A stretch of 15,322 nt of DNA, taken from NCBI GenBank assembly GCA_013696915.1, contig JACCXR010000292.1, forward strand, positions 1 through 15,322. Reading direction: 5' to 3'. Position 1 is the first letter of the stretch; every line of letters starts with the position of its first letter. The translations under genes and the position numbers were made by a program. This document shows, one piece after another, positions 6,321 to 13,720 of the stretch. This DNA comes from Euzebyaceae bacterium. GTDB taxonomy: Bacteria > Actinomycetota > Nitriliruptoria > Euzebyales > Egibacteraceae. The notes below the pieces were generated by a model. It saw only the letters and a list, made by a program, of their open reading frames with translations, was not told the DNA's origin and made no database searches.

Positions 6321-7450
6321 CACCGCGGTCCGGTCCACAGACCGCCGACCGCGGCCACAGCGGCCGTGTAGGCGAGTGCCCCGGCAAGCGCCCGCAGGTC
6401 CTCGAGGTTGGCGGCGGGCATTCCGTGGTCGAAGTGGCGGTTCACCCCCGGGTAGCCGAGCAGGCACACGTCGCGTGTGAACATCTGGGCGGCGGCGTCG
6501 TCGGAGCGCGGGGTGTAGCCGCCACGGTTGTCCCGGACGGGAATGCCGGCACTGGTCAGCTCGCAGGCGAGGTGTCGCAGCGGGGCATAGAGATGCGGCG
6601 GCGTCACGGCACCGCGCGTCTGCGACGAGTACTCGTTGAGGCACGCCGCCCAACCTTGTCGATGACCGTCGGCGGCACGGAGCTCGTCGGCCGCCAGCCC
6701 CTGCGTATCCACGACCACGGTGACCGGCGCCGCGGGCAGGTGCGGGAACACGCGCATGGCTCCCCGGTTGATCGTGGTGCTGGCGCAGCCCGACGGGCCC
6801 TCCTCCTCATCGGTGAGGACCGCCGTGAACGGCACCCCACACCGCGCCAGGATCTCGCAGGCGACCAGGACCGCCGCCACGCCGGCCGCGTTGTCGATCG
6901 CGCCGGTCACCCGGGTGGAGTCCGGGTCGCGGCGGGTCGGTGTGTGCAGCACGACCCGGTCGCCCGGCTCCGGGCGTGCGCCGTCGCCCGGCCGGTAGAC
7001 CAGATCTCCCCCAGCGGTCAGCAGCTCGCCCTCGGAGACGATGCGGTAGCCCTCGCCGCACCAGCGGACCACCCGGGCGCCTCGCGGGCCGTCGGCGAGG
7101 TGGTAGCAGTAAGCGTGCAGCGGCCAGTGCCCGTCGTCCGCCGGTCCCGCCAGGACGTAGGAGATCTCGTCGAGGTGCGCGACGAGCCGAGCACCGCCGT
7201 CCCCGGACCGCACGAGATCGGTCCCGGTGCCGCGGAAGTCTCTGTCGTAGGTCGCCGCGCTGAGGACGCCGCGGTCGGCCAGCAGCCCGGACACCACTGG
7301 CCCGCGGGTGTGGGACGTCGTCTGTGAGGGGGCTGCGACGTCGCCGACGCGCCGGAGCGTGTCGAGGATCCGCTCCGGCGTCGCCAAGAGCTCGATTTCG
7401 GCTGACAGTGCGGGATAGGCGTCGTCCGCGCGGTGCAACAGCTCGGTCAT
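6320..7450 (-). CDS. M42-type metallopeptidase (SgcX/FrvX-like)
   Basis: A 376-residue protein with the di-metal layout of M42 aminopeptidases, a family also annotated as endoglucanase. Visible ligands are AHLDEI with His92 and Asp94, GAIDNAAGV with Asp186 (bridging), TDEEEGPSG with Glu215-217 (base and ligand), VVVDTQG with Asp248, and NRHFDHGMPAANLEDL with His339 or His342 for the last ligand. A PDZ-like insert of about 60-80 residues lies between the first two, as usual. No signal peptide, so cytosolic. The start ATG 7450 overlaps the permease stop by ATGA. Biochemically known M42 enzymes are peptidases; SgcX and FrvX from enterobacterial sugar clusters have no proven role. In this operon it may remove an amino acid or acyl group from a conjugated sugar, or act on something yet unknown. 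M20 or M28 are alternatives but fit less well. Confidence 0.82.
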   Translation of the reverse strand: MTELLHRADDAYPALSAEIELLATPERILDTLRRVGDVAAPSQTTSHTRGPVVSGLLADRGVLSAATYDRDFRGTGTDLVRSGDGGARLVAHLDEISYVLAGPADDGHWPLHAYCYHLADGPRGARVVRWCGEGYRIVSEGELLTAGGDLVYRPGDGARPEPGDRVVLHTPTRRDPDSTRVTGAIDNAAGVAAVLVACEILARCGVPFTAVLTDEEEGPSGCASTTINRGAMRVFPHLPAAPVTVVVDTQGLAADELRAADGHRQGWAACLNEYSSQTRGAVTPPHLYAPLRHLACELTSAGIPVRDNRGGYTPRSDDAAAQMFTRDVCLLGYPGVNRHFDHGMPAANLEDLRALAGALAYTAAVAAVGGLWTGPR

Positions 7451-8436
7451 CGCCCTCTGGCGTCCTTCCGCTGCAGCATCACCGCAGCGACGATGAGCGC
7501 GCCCCGGAAGAGGCGCTGGACGAACGGGTTCACTCCGGTCAGGTTGAGGATGTTCGACAGCACGCCGAGGATCGCCGCGCCCAGGAAGGTCCCGAAGACG
7601 GTGCCCTGCCCGCCGAACAGGCTGGTGCCCCCGACCACGGTTGCGGCGATCGCGTCGAGTTCGAAGGCCTCGCCGGCGATGGGCGTGCCGACGCCGAGCT
7701 GGCTCGCGTAGAGCAGGCCGGCGATTCCCGCCGTCGCGCCGGAGATCACGTACACCGTCGTCCGCACCCGCCTGACGGAGATGCCGCTCAGGCGTGCCGC
7801 CTCGTCGTTGGAACCGACGGCGTAGACCGCCCGACCGAAGGTCGTGTGCCGCAACACGAAGTAGGCCGCCACCAGCAGCGCGAGGAAGATCAGGGCGGGG
7901 TTGGGGATGCCGAACAGCCGCCCGTTGCCGATCGCGAGGAAGGTCTCATCCGTGGTGGGGATCGGTTGCCCGCCGGTGTAGAGGAACGCCAGGCCGCGCG
8001 CGAATGCGAGCATCCCGAGCGTCATGATGAACGGCTGCACTCCCCCGAGCGTCACTCCCAGGCCGTTGACCAGGCCGAGCCCCGCACCGACCAGGACGGC
8101 GACGAGGACGGCGGCCAGCGGGCCATTCGAGTTCACCATGTCGGCGGTGACGACCGCGGCCACTGCGAGGACTGACCCGGCGGAGAGATCGATGCCCGCG
8201 GTGATGATGACGAACGTCATCCCGATGGCAAGAACGCCGACGATGGCGATCTGCCGCAGCACGTTGAGCAGGTTCGGCAGCGACAGGAAACGGTCGGACA
8301 TCGTCGCGGAGACCACGAGCAGCAGGATCAACGCCACCAGCACGCCCCACTTGCGTAGGAACTCCCCGCTCCCACCGCCCGTGCTGGCGGTGCCGGTGGG
8401 CACAGCGTCGGTCCGCTCGGCTGCGGTGTCGGTCAT
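7447..8436 (-). CDS. Sugar ABC transporter permease (RbsC-type)
   Basis: A 329-residue integral membrane protein of the ribose/galactofuranose/AI-2 permease family. After a 30-residue polar N-terminus there are about eight to ten membrane segments, beginning near WGVLVALILLLVVSAT. Family markers are GMTFVIITAGIDLSAGSVLA, GGVQPFIMTLGMLAFARG, TTFGRAVYAVGSNDEAARLS and the coupling loop GISVRRVRTTVYVISG, followed by LDAIAATVVGGTSLFGGQGT. The length is normal for RbsC, which works as a homodimer with one RbsA. The start ATG 8436 overlaps the stop of the ATPase gene by ATGA, and its own stop overlaps the peptidase start, so ATPase, permease and peptidase are probably translated together. The substrate class is a monosaccharide or similar polyol; identity is not visible. 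Confidence 0.95.
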   Translation of the reverse strand: MTDTAAERTDAVPTGTASTGGGSGEFLRKWGVLVALILLLVVSATMSDRFLSLPNLLNVLRQIAIVGVLAIGMTFVIITAGIDLSAGSVLAVAAVVTADMVNSNGPLAAVLVAVLVGAGLGLVNGLGVTLGGVQPFIMTLGMLAFARGLAFLYTGGQPIPTTDETFLAIGNGRLFGIPNPALIFLALLVAAYFVLRHTTFGRAVYAVGSNDEAARLSGISVRRVRTTVYVISGATAGIAGLLYASQLGVGTPIAGEAFELDAIAATVVGGTSLFGGQGTVFGTFLGAAILGVLSNILNLTGVNPFVQRLFRGALIVAAVMLQRKDARGR

Positions 8437-9947
8437 GCCACCGCTCCTTGCCGGTCGGCCACGCTGTGGACCAGCGCTGCGCGCATGATCTGATCTTCCT
8501 CGATGTCGTCACCGGCAAGCTCAAGGACGAGCCGGCCCGCCCGCATCACCAGGACCCGATCCGACATCATCACGATCTCCTCGATCTCGCTGGAGATCAT
8601 GAGGATGCCGACGCCGCCATCGACGAGTTGGCGCATCAGCGCATAGATCTCGCTCTTGCCGCCGACGTCGACGCCCCGGGTCGGTTCGTCGAGGATGAGG
8701 ATCTGGGACTCCGCGCCCAGGCAGCGCGCGAGCATGACCTTCTGCTGATTGCCGCCGGAGAGGAAACGCACCAGCTGGTCGAGCCCGCGGTAGCGCAGGT
8801 CGACCTGACGAGCCAGCGCCGCGGCGTCCCGACTGTCCCGTCCGCCGCGCAGGATCCCGAACCTGGACCTCTTGCGCAGGCTGGCGAGCCCGATGTTCTC
8901 CCGCACCGAGCGGTTCATCAGCAGTCCCTGATCCTTGCGGTCCTCAGGCAGCAGGCCGATGCCGTACCGCAGCGCGGCGCGCGGGCTGGTCATCCGCACT
9001 GTCCGGCCACGGACCCCGATGGTGCCGCCCTCGGCGTGGTCGACGCCCGCGATGGCTCGCGCCACCTCGGTCCGCCCGGACCCGACCAGCCCGGCCATCC
9101 CGACGATCTCGCCGGGGTGGACGCGAAACGAGACGTCAGCAAACGCCCCGGCACGCGTGAGGCCGTCGACCTCGAGCAGCGGCGCGGCGGAGGCTTCACG
9201 CACCGGCCTGCTCGGCGCGACGAGCTCGCGGCCCGTCATCAGGGCGACGAGCTGATCCATGCTGAGGTCACCGATCGGTTCGGTCGCCACATGGGCGCCG
9301 TCCTTGAGGACGGTGACGCGGTCGGTGAGCTCGAACAGTTCGTTGAGACGGTGGGAGATGTACAGGCAGGCCACGCCCCGGTCCCGCAGCCCCCGCAACG
9401 CCGTGAACAGCACCTCAAGGTCGTGCTGGCCAAGGATGGCGGACGGCTCGTCCAGGATCAGGACCTGCGATTCGCGGACGAGCGCACGGGCGATCTCGAC
9501 GAGCTGCTGGCGTCCGAGACTGAGTCGGCCCATGAGGACTCGCTCGTCGATCGGGATCTCGAGACGGTCGAGGACGGCGCGGGCCTGGCGGTGGGCCTCC
9601 GCCCAGCGCACGCGTCCCCAGCCGGAGGGGAGCCGTCCGAGCAGCACGTTCTCCGTCACGGTCAGGTGCGGTGCACCAGCCAGCTCCTGATGCACGACGC
9701 CGATGCCTGCGGCCAGCGCTTCGCGGGGGGAGCGGAACCGCACCGGACGGCCGTGAAGACGCAGCTCGCCCACATCGGGCGTATGCGCGCCGGACAGCAC
9801 CTTGACCAGGGTGGACTTGCCGGCGCCGTTCTCCCCCGCCAGACCGTGGATCTCGCCGGGGTAGAGCGCGAGGTCGACGTGGTCGAGCGCCAGGACTCCG
9901 GGGAAGCCCTTGCTGACCGATCGCAGTTCCGCGAGCGGTTCGGTCAC
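8433..9947 (-). CDS. Sugar ABC transporter ATPase with two nucleotide-binding domains (RbsA-type)
   Basis: A 504-residue protein with two fused ABC domains, the normal RbsA/MglA size. Domain 1 has Walker A GENGAGKST at 38-46, signature LSLGRQQ at 142-148 and Walker B VLILDEP at 162-168. Domain 2 has the degenerate Walker A GLVGSGRTE usual for this family, signature LSGGNQQKVMLARCL and Walker B ILILDEPTRGVDVGGKSEIY. It powers uptake through the permease encoded next. The start is GTG at 9947, with AGGAGG at 9959-9964, eleven bases away, a rather long spacer. It lies 87 bp after the binding-protein gene, and that gap contains an imperfect hairpin. The first domain's LSLGRQQ is a normal variant for the N-terminal half in this family. 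Confidence 0.95.
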   Translation of the reverse strand: MTEPLAELRSVSKGFPGVLALDHVDLALYPGEIHGLAGENGAGKSTLVKVLSGAHTPDVGELRLHGRPVRFRSPREALAAGIGVVHQELAGAPHLTVTENVLLGRLPSGWGRVRWAEAHRQARAVLDRLEIPIDERVLMGRLSLGRQQLVEIARALVRESQVLILDEPSAILGQHDLEVLFTALRGLRDRGVACLYISHRLNELFELTDRVTVLKDGAHVATEPIGDLSMDQLVALMTGRELVAPSRPVREASAAPLLEVDGLTRAGAFADVSFRVHPGEIVGMAGLVGSGRTEVARAIAGVDHAEGGTIGVRGRTVRMTSPRAALRYGIGLLPEDRKDQGLLMNRSVRENIGLASLRKRSRFGILRGGRDSRDAAALARQVDLRYRGLDQLVRFLSGGNQQKVMLARCLGAESQILILDEPTRGVDVGGKSEIYALMRQLVDGGVGILMISSEIEEIVMMSDRVLVMRAGRLVLELAGDDIEEDQIMRAALVHSVADRQGAVA

Positions 9948-9994
9948 GACTGGGACCGCCTCCTGTCCGATGCGGTGGGGGCATGCCGTGCCGA

Positions 9995-10016
9995 GGCGGA
10001 CCCGCGCAGGGCCGCC
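9995..10016 (-). other. Hairpin after the binding-protein gene
   Basis: GGCGG at 9995-9999 can pair with CCGCC at 10012-10016, extended by CC/GG inside with a small internal mismatch. It lies about 20 bp after the stop of the binding-protein gene and about 48 bp before the ATPase start. Such structures often protect the binding-protein message or lower read-through. No T tract follows, so it need not terminate. Confidence 0.35.
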
Positions 10017-10034
10017 CCGTCACGACCGGAGCAC

Positions 10035-11243
10035 CTACGCACAGGGGTCCGCGGGAGGATCAAAGTCGCCCCAGCCGCGCGGCATCCACTCTTCGGCGTT
10101 CTCCGGAGTGACCGGCGGCAGATCGGGGAGCTGGAGATACTGGCCGGGCTGGTCGTACGGCTCGGCATCCGGAATCTCCTGGCCCTGCAGCAGCATGAGC
10201 GCGGCACGCACGCCGATGTCCCCGATGAACGGGCTGTAGTTGCCGTCCGCCTGGAACTGGCCTTCCGAAACGGACGTGAAGCCGGCCGCCGAACCGTCAT
10301 GGGTGAAGTGCAGGATTCCGTCTTCGCAGCGGCCCGCGCGGCTGATTGCGAGCTGCGCACCCCAGGACGACTCCTCGGCGTGCGAGAAGACCGCGTCGAT
10401 CTCGGGGTAGCGCACGAGCCAGTCATCCATGAGCGCGACCGCGGGCTCCCGGATCCACTCGCCGTCACCCGTGGTCAGCATCTCGATGCCAGGCGCCTCC
10501 TCCAGGGCCATCGCCAGTCCCTTCGAGCGGTCGATCGCCGGGGAGGAACCGACCAGCCCGGTGATCTCGACGATCATGCCCTCGCCGTCGAGCGCCTCGA
10601 CCATCTCCTGCGCGACGCCGTAGGCCATCGTCACGTTCGACTGGCCGATGAACAGCGACTTGTCTGTGAACACGTCACGGTCGAGCACGACCAGTGGCAC
10701 GCCCGCCGCCACGGCCCGGTTCGCCGCCGGGACGAGACCGTCGGACTCCACGGGGCTCATGACGATCGCGTCCACGCCGCGGGCGAGCAGGTCGTCGACG
10801 TCATTCGTCTGCTTGACGATGTCGCAGTTGCCGTCGAGGGTGACGACGTCGACGTTCGGATGGCGCTCAACCTCGGCTTGCACGCTTTCCAGCATCGCCA
10901 CCCGCCACGGATGGTTGAAGCAGGTCTGCGAGAACCCGATGACGAGGTCGGGCGTCTCCCCCTCGACCTCGATCGGGCCCTCCTCCATCGGCAGGATGTC
11001 GGTGAACGGCAGCGCGTCGTAGCCGCTCAGCGTGCCCTCCGCGAGCAGTTCCTCGACGTCCGCCTCGCCCTCGCCGCCAGCCTCGGAGTCGGCGGCGGCG
11101 GCGGATTCGGTGCCTGTCGCGCCCGTGGCCTCGGGAGCAGCCGTCTCGCCGCCCTGCTCCGCTCCGGTACCGCCGCACGCGGTCATGAACAGGGCCACGG
11201 CAACCCCGAGGATCAGTGATCGTGCATGTCTTGGACGGTCCAT
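10035..11243 (-). CDS. Sugar-binding lipoprotein of the ABC importer (periplasmic-binding protein type I)
   Basis: A 402-residue extracytoplasmic protein. The N-terminus is a lipoprotein signal: RPRHAR, then the hydrophobic LILGVAVALF, then lipobox MTAC with Cys23 as the lipidation site. Residues 24-70 are a low-complexity Gly/Ala/Glu linker. The binding domain has VIGFSQTCFNHPWRVAMLES, VDVVTLDGNCDIVKQ, DDLLARGVDAIVMSPVES, GVPLVVLDRDVF and IVEITGLVGSSPAIDRSKG, the pattern of RbsB-like PBP1 proteins. Besides Cys23 there are four cysteines (in QTCF, GNCD, GRCE and DPCA), so disulfides are possible. The protein is strongly acidic. The start ATG 11243 has AAGGGGAG at 11250-11257, six bases upstream. 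It follows the regulator gene after 76 bp, and hairpins lie on both sides, suggesting separately tuned expression. Confidence 0.94.
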   Translation of the reverse strand: MDRPRHARSLILGVAVALFMTACGGTGAEQGGETAAPEATGATGTESAAAADSEAGGEGEADVEELLAEGTLSGYDALPFTDILPMEEGPIEVEGETPDLVIGFSQTCFNHPWRVAMLESVQAEVERHPNVDVVTLDGNCDIVKQTNDVDDLLARGVDAIVMSPVESDGLVPAANRAVAAGVPLVVLDRDVFTDKSLFIGQSNVTMAYGVAQEMVEALDGEGMIVEITGLVGSSPAIDRSKGLAMALEEAPGIEMLTTGDGEWIREPAVALMDDWLVRYPEIDAVFSHAEESSWGAQLAISRAGRCEDGILHFTHDGSAAGFTSVSEGQFQADGNYSPFIGDIGVRAALMLLQGQEIPDAEPYDQPGQYLQLPDLPPVTPENAEEWMPRGWGDFDPPADPCA

Positions 11244-11270
11244 GTGCGTCTCCCCTTGTTCCTGCCATGT

Positions 11271-11288
11271 CCCCGCCGGCTGGCGGGG
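11271..11288 (-). other. Perfect hairpin between regulator and binding-protein genes
   Basis: CCCCGCC (11271-11277) and GGCGGGG (11282-11288) form a perfect 7-bp GC stem with a 4-nt loop in the 76-bp gap. It sits 14 bp upstream of the ribosome site of the binding-protein gene. There is no T run. It could be an attenuator, an RNA-stabilising 5' structure or a processing site. Confidence 0.45.
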
Positions 11289-11319
11289 GTCTCGTTCGTC
11301 GGAGGCCGGCGACCAGGCC

Positions 11320-12084
11320 TCATGGGTTCGGCCCGCCGGGCCGGGACATCTCCACGCGGTACGCGTACCGGTTGCCGTCGAACACCATCCGGGTGGACTC
11401 CACGACGCGTTCGGCGGCGTCCCTGGACACCCGATCCACGACCAGGACGGGGGTGCCCTCCGGCATCTCGAGCAAGCGCGCGTGCTCGGCGTCTGCGACG
11501 GCCGGGGTGATCAGTTCGACGCCGTGATGGAGGTCGAGTTCGATCGGCGGCGCCTGGAGCAGGCCGTAGAGCGAGGACCTCTCGAGCCGTTCGACGTCCA
11601 GCGCGTCCGCCGATCCACCCAGCACCTGAACCGGCAGCCAGGTATCGGCGACCCCGATGGGCTCCCCATCGGCGAAAAGCGTGCGCTGCAGGTACAGACA
11701 CTCGCCCGGCTGCTCGGTCTCCAGCTTCGCGGCCACGTCTGCCGGAGGGTCCTCGGTTCGCCGGTGGACGACGCGCCGCGACGGCGTGTAGCCCTGGCTG
11801 CGCATGTTCTCGCTGAACGACGTGAGGTACGGCAGGTGCGTGATGCGCTTCGGCGCGACGAAGGTCCCCTTGCCCTGGATGCGCTCAACGTGACCCTCGA
11901 GGACCAGTTCGTTGAGCGCCTGGCGAATCGTCGACCGGGAGACGCCGTAGCGTTCTTCGATGGCGGCCTCTGTCGGGAGCTGATCCCCCGGTCGCAGCTG
12001 GTCGCCGCGGATCTCTCCCATGAGCGCCTGCTTCAACTGGTGGTACAGCGGCAGCGGCGCGGACCGGTCGACCAGATTCATCAT
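11320..12084 (-). CDS. GntR-family (HutC subfamily, UTRA domain) transcriptional regulator
   Basis: A 254-residue regulator. Residues about 8-75 are a GntR winged helix: PLYHQLKQALMGEI, LRPGDQLPTEAAIEERYGVS, RSTIRQALNELVLEGHVERI and QGKGTFVA. Residues about 95-245 form a UTRA ligand domain, with YLQRTLFADGEPIGVADTWL, SLYGLLQ and VLVVDRVSRDAAERVVESTR. HutC-type regulators usually sense the imported sugar, its phosphate or an amino compound and release the operator. Start: two adjacent ATGs (12084 and 12081), and no Shine-Dalgarno sequence upstream. A frame open to 13254 is antisense to the downstream membrane genes and was rejected. It is the first gene of the operon it probably controls, and an inverted repeat lies at its start codon, suggesting autoregulation. 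Confidence 0.93.
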   Translation of the reverse strand: MMNLVDRSAPLPLYHQLKQALMGEIRGDQLRPGDQLPTEAAIEERYGVSRSTIRQALNELVLEGHVERIQGKGTFVAPKRITHLPYLTSFSENMRSQGYTPSRRVVHRRTEDPPADVAAKLETEQPGECLYLQRTLFADGEPIGVADTWLPVQVLGGSADALDVERLERSSLYGLLQAPPIELDLHHGVELITPAVADAEHARLLEMPEGTPVLVVDRVSRDAAERVVESTRMVFDGNRYAYRVEMSRPGGPNP

Positions 12085-12106
12085 GACAACATGTCTATCT
12101 AATGAT
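12080..12106 (-). promoter_or_regulatory. Candidate operator and promoter of the GntR operon
   Basis: This AT-rich patch in GC-rich DNA covers the GntR start. It contains GACA-ACA-TGTC (12085-12095) flanked by ATCAT (12080-12084) and ATGAT (12102-12106), nested inverted repeats. On the minus strand TAGATAGACA could hold a -10 element. A start a few bases later would give a message with almost no leader, which fits the missing Shine-Dalgarno sequence. The -35 is not convincing. Inference from position and symmetry only. Confidence 0.38.
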
Positions 12107-12155
12107 TCGGCGCCGCGCAAGCCCGCTCCGCCCCGCGCCGCAGAATCACCCTCAA

Positions 12156-12206
12156 ATGGAACGCATCGCGGCACCGCTGGCGCGGCTGCTGGTGCGGCTG
12201 TCATGA
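12156..12206 (+). CDS. Possible 16-residue leader peptide
   Basis: ATG 12156 opens a frame for MERIAAPLARLLVRLS. Its TGA (12204-12206) overlaps the ATG (12203) of the next gene in an ATGA junction. The peptide would be an amphipathic, basic helix. The downstream gene has no Shine-Dalgarno sequence of its own, so coupling to this mini-frame would give it a way to be translated. The mini-frame also lacks a clear ribosome site, and its shortness makes chance a real possibility. Confidence 0.25.
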   Translation: MERIAAPLARLLVRLS

Positions 12207-12607
12207 CCGGCGACCGGGCGCACCGGGCGGTTGCGGCGCTGGCGGCGCTCGGGCTGGTCGCGGGGCTGTCCGGGCTGTGCGCTGCGCTGCTCGATGGCCA
12301 GTCGTTGCTCGAGTCTCCCGGCGCGCGAGTCGGCGCCTTCCACCACCTCAACCCGCTGGGCGGCATCGTGACCACGGCGCTGGCAGCCCTCGCACTGGTC
12401 GCGGGGCTGACCCGCGGCAGGATGCTCACCCTGGTGGCCGCCGCCGGGTTCGCCGTCGCGGCCGCGATGACCGTGCTCGGGTCCGCGCTGGGCGCCAGCC
12501 CGCTCGGCGGCACGGCGGCCACCGTGGCGGTCTTCCTGGGGCTGGGCGGGGGCCTCGCCGCCTGCGCGCTATCCCCCGAGCAGCCCGTGCCCAGCGATCG
12601 TTCGTGA
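12203..12607 (+). CDS. Small four-helix membrane protein, unknown function
   Basis: A 134-residue protein with four hydrophobic segments: AVAALAALGLVAGLSGLCAA, IVTTALAALALVAGL, MLTLVAAAGFAVAAAMTVLG and TAATVAVFLGLGGGLAACAL. A loop RVGAFHHLNPLGG lies between the first two. The overall shape recalls small actinobacterial membrane proteins such as DUF4383, but I cannot assign a family. The ATG 12203 is chosen because upstream codons in this frame are Ala/Gly filler without a start. Its stop overlaps the GTG of the mannosyltransferase-like gene (GTGA), so the two were probably one operon, divergent from the GntR operon across a 118-bp gap. With its partner broken, its present role is uncertain. 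Confidence 0.68.
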   Translation: MTGDRAHRAVAALAALGLVAGLSGLCAALLDGQSLLESPGARVGAFHHLNPLGGIVTTALAALALVAGLTRGRMLTLVAAAGFAVAAAMTVLGSALGASPLGGTAATVAVFLGLGGGLAACALSPEQPVPSDRS

Positions 12608-13709
12608 CCGCCGCCGCCTTCCCTCGGAAGCTTGACGCCAGCGGCGGGTCGAGCCGCGCCACCGCCGCGCTGTGGGGCCTCGTCGGGCTCGGCGGGGCGC
12701 TGTACGCGGGTGTGACCGCCGCCCTGTTCGCGGACGCGGCCGGCCCGGCCCGCTGGACCGCCGTGCTCGCCGGTGGAGCGCTGCTCGGCGCGGGTTGGTG
12801 GCTCGCGCCCCGCACCGACCCGCGCGACGGGCTGATCGCCGTCGCGGTCGGCGCGGTCCTCTTCCGCCTGCTGCTCCTGCCGGCACCCGGCGGCTCCACC
12901 GACGTCTACCGCTACCTGTGGGACGGCAGGGTGCAGGCCGCCGGCATCAACCCCTACGCGCACGCCCCCACCGACCCCGCGCTGGTTGGTCTCCGTGACA
13001 GGACGGTCTGGCCGCGCATCAACCACCGCGACGACCGCACGATCTACCCACCAGCCGCCCAGGCCACCTTCAGAGCCGCGCACGCCATCGGCCTGCGCAC
13101 CCCGACCGGCTTCACCGCGGTGGTCATCGCGGCCGACCTCGCGGCGATCGGGCTGCTGGTGCGGCTGGTGCGTCGGGCGGGGCGCGATCCACGACTGGCC
13201 GTCGTGTACGCGTGGCATCCCCTGGCGCTGCTCGGCTTCGCTCACGCGGCCCACCTGGAGAGCTTCGTCGTGCTGGCGGTCCTGGCCGCGGCCCTGGCGT
13301 GGACGGCCGGCCGGCTCGAACAGGTGCGCTGCTGGGACTGGCGGCGTCGCTGAAGCTGCTGCCGCTGGTGCTGCTGCCGGCCTTCCTGCGCGGGCGGGAC
13401 GGGCGCTGGGGCTGGCGGGACGCGATCACCACCGTCGTCACCGCGCTGGCCGTCCTCGTCGCCGGCTACCTGCCCCACCTGTCGGGTGCGGACGACGCGA
13501 TCGGCTTCCTACCGGGGTTCCTGGCCGAGGAGGGCTACACGGACGGCGCGGGATTCCTGCCGCTGGCGGCGCTCGGCCCGGACGGTCGCCTGCTGGGCGC
13601 GCTGGTCGTGACCGCCGTCGCCGTGGCGTTGCTGCGATCGCGGCGCACCGCCGCTGCCCGTGCAGCCTGGCTGCTCGGCGCGCTGCTCGTCATCACCACA
13701 CCCCCGTGA
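12604..13709 (+). pseudogene. GT-C mannosyltransferase-like gene, frameshifted and 3'-truncated
   Basis: GTG 12604 begins a polytopic membrane protein of the dolichol/polyprenol-phosphate-mannose-using GT-C type (MptB/GT87-like). After two helices (LWGLVGLGGALYAG and AVLAGGALLGAGWWLA) comes the catalytic-loop signature STDVYRYLWDGRVQAAGINP, then VWPRINHRDDRTIYPPAAQ, all well conserved. The frame then runs WTAGRLEQVRCWDWRRR and stops at 13351-13353. The family sequence resumes one frame over at 13323 as GALLGLAASLKLLPLVLLP, so one base is missing there. The second frame continues with RDAITTVVTALAVLVAGYLP and ends abruptly at ALLVITTPP, exactly where relatives carry a conserved TP-x-Y/W-PWY segment and several more helices. 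So there are two lesions: a frameshift and loss of the C-terminus. The product is not expected to be functional. Confidence 0.72.
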
Positions 13710-13720
13710 GCGGAGGGGTG
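13699..13720 (+). terminator. Hairpin at the truncated 3' end
   Basis: CACCCC (13699-13704) pairs with GGGGTG (13715-13720) around a 10-nt loop that contains the stop codon of the truncated gene. No T tract follows. It may act as a weak terminator or be chance. Confidence 0.25.

Noticed and set aside
8448..11219. Very long plus-strand frame of 923 codons opposite the ABC genes
   Set aside because: It mirrors the transporter ATPase and binding-protein genes. His/Arg/Asp-rich residues and no motifs show it is the antisense of real coding sequence.
11320..13254. 644-codon minus frame as the full GntR gene
   Set aside because: The GntR fold begins at 12084. The extension is antisense to the membrane protein and mannosyltransferase-like genes and is low in complexity.
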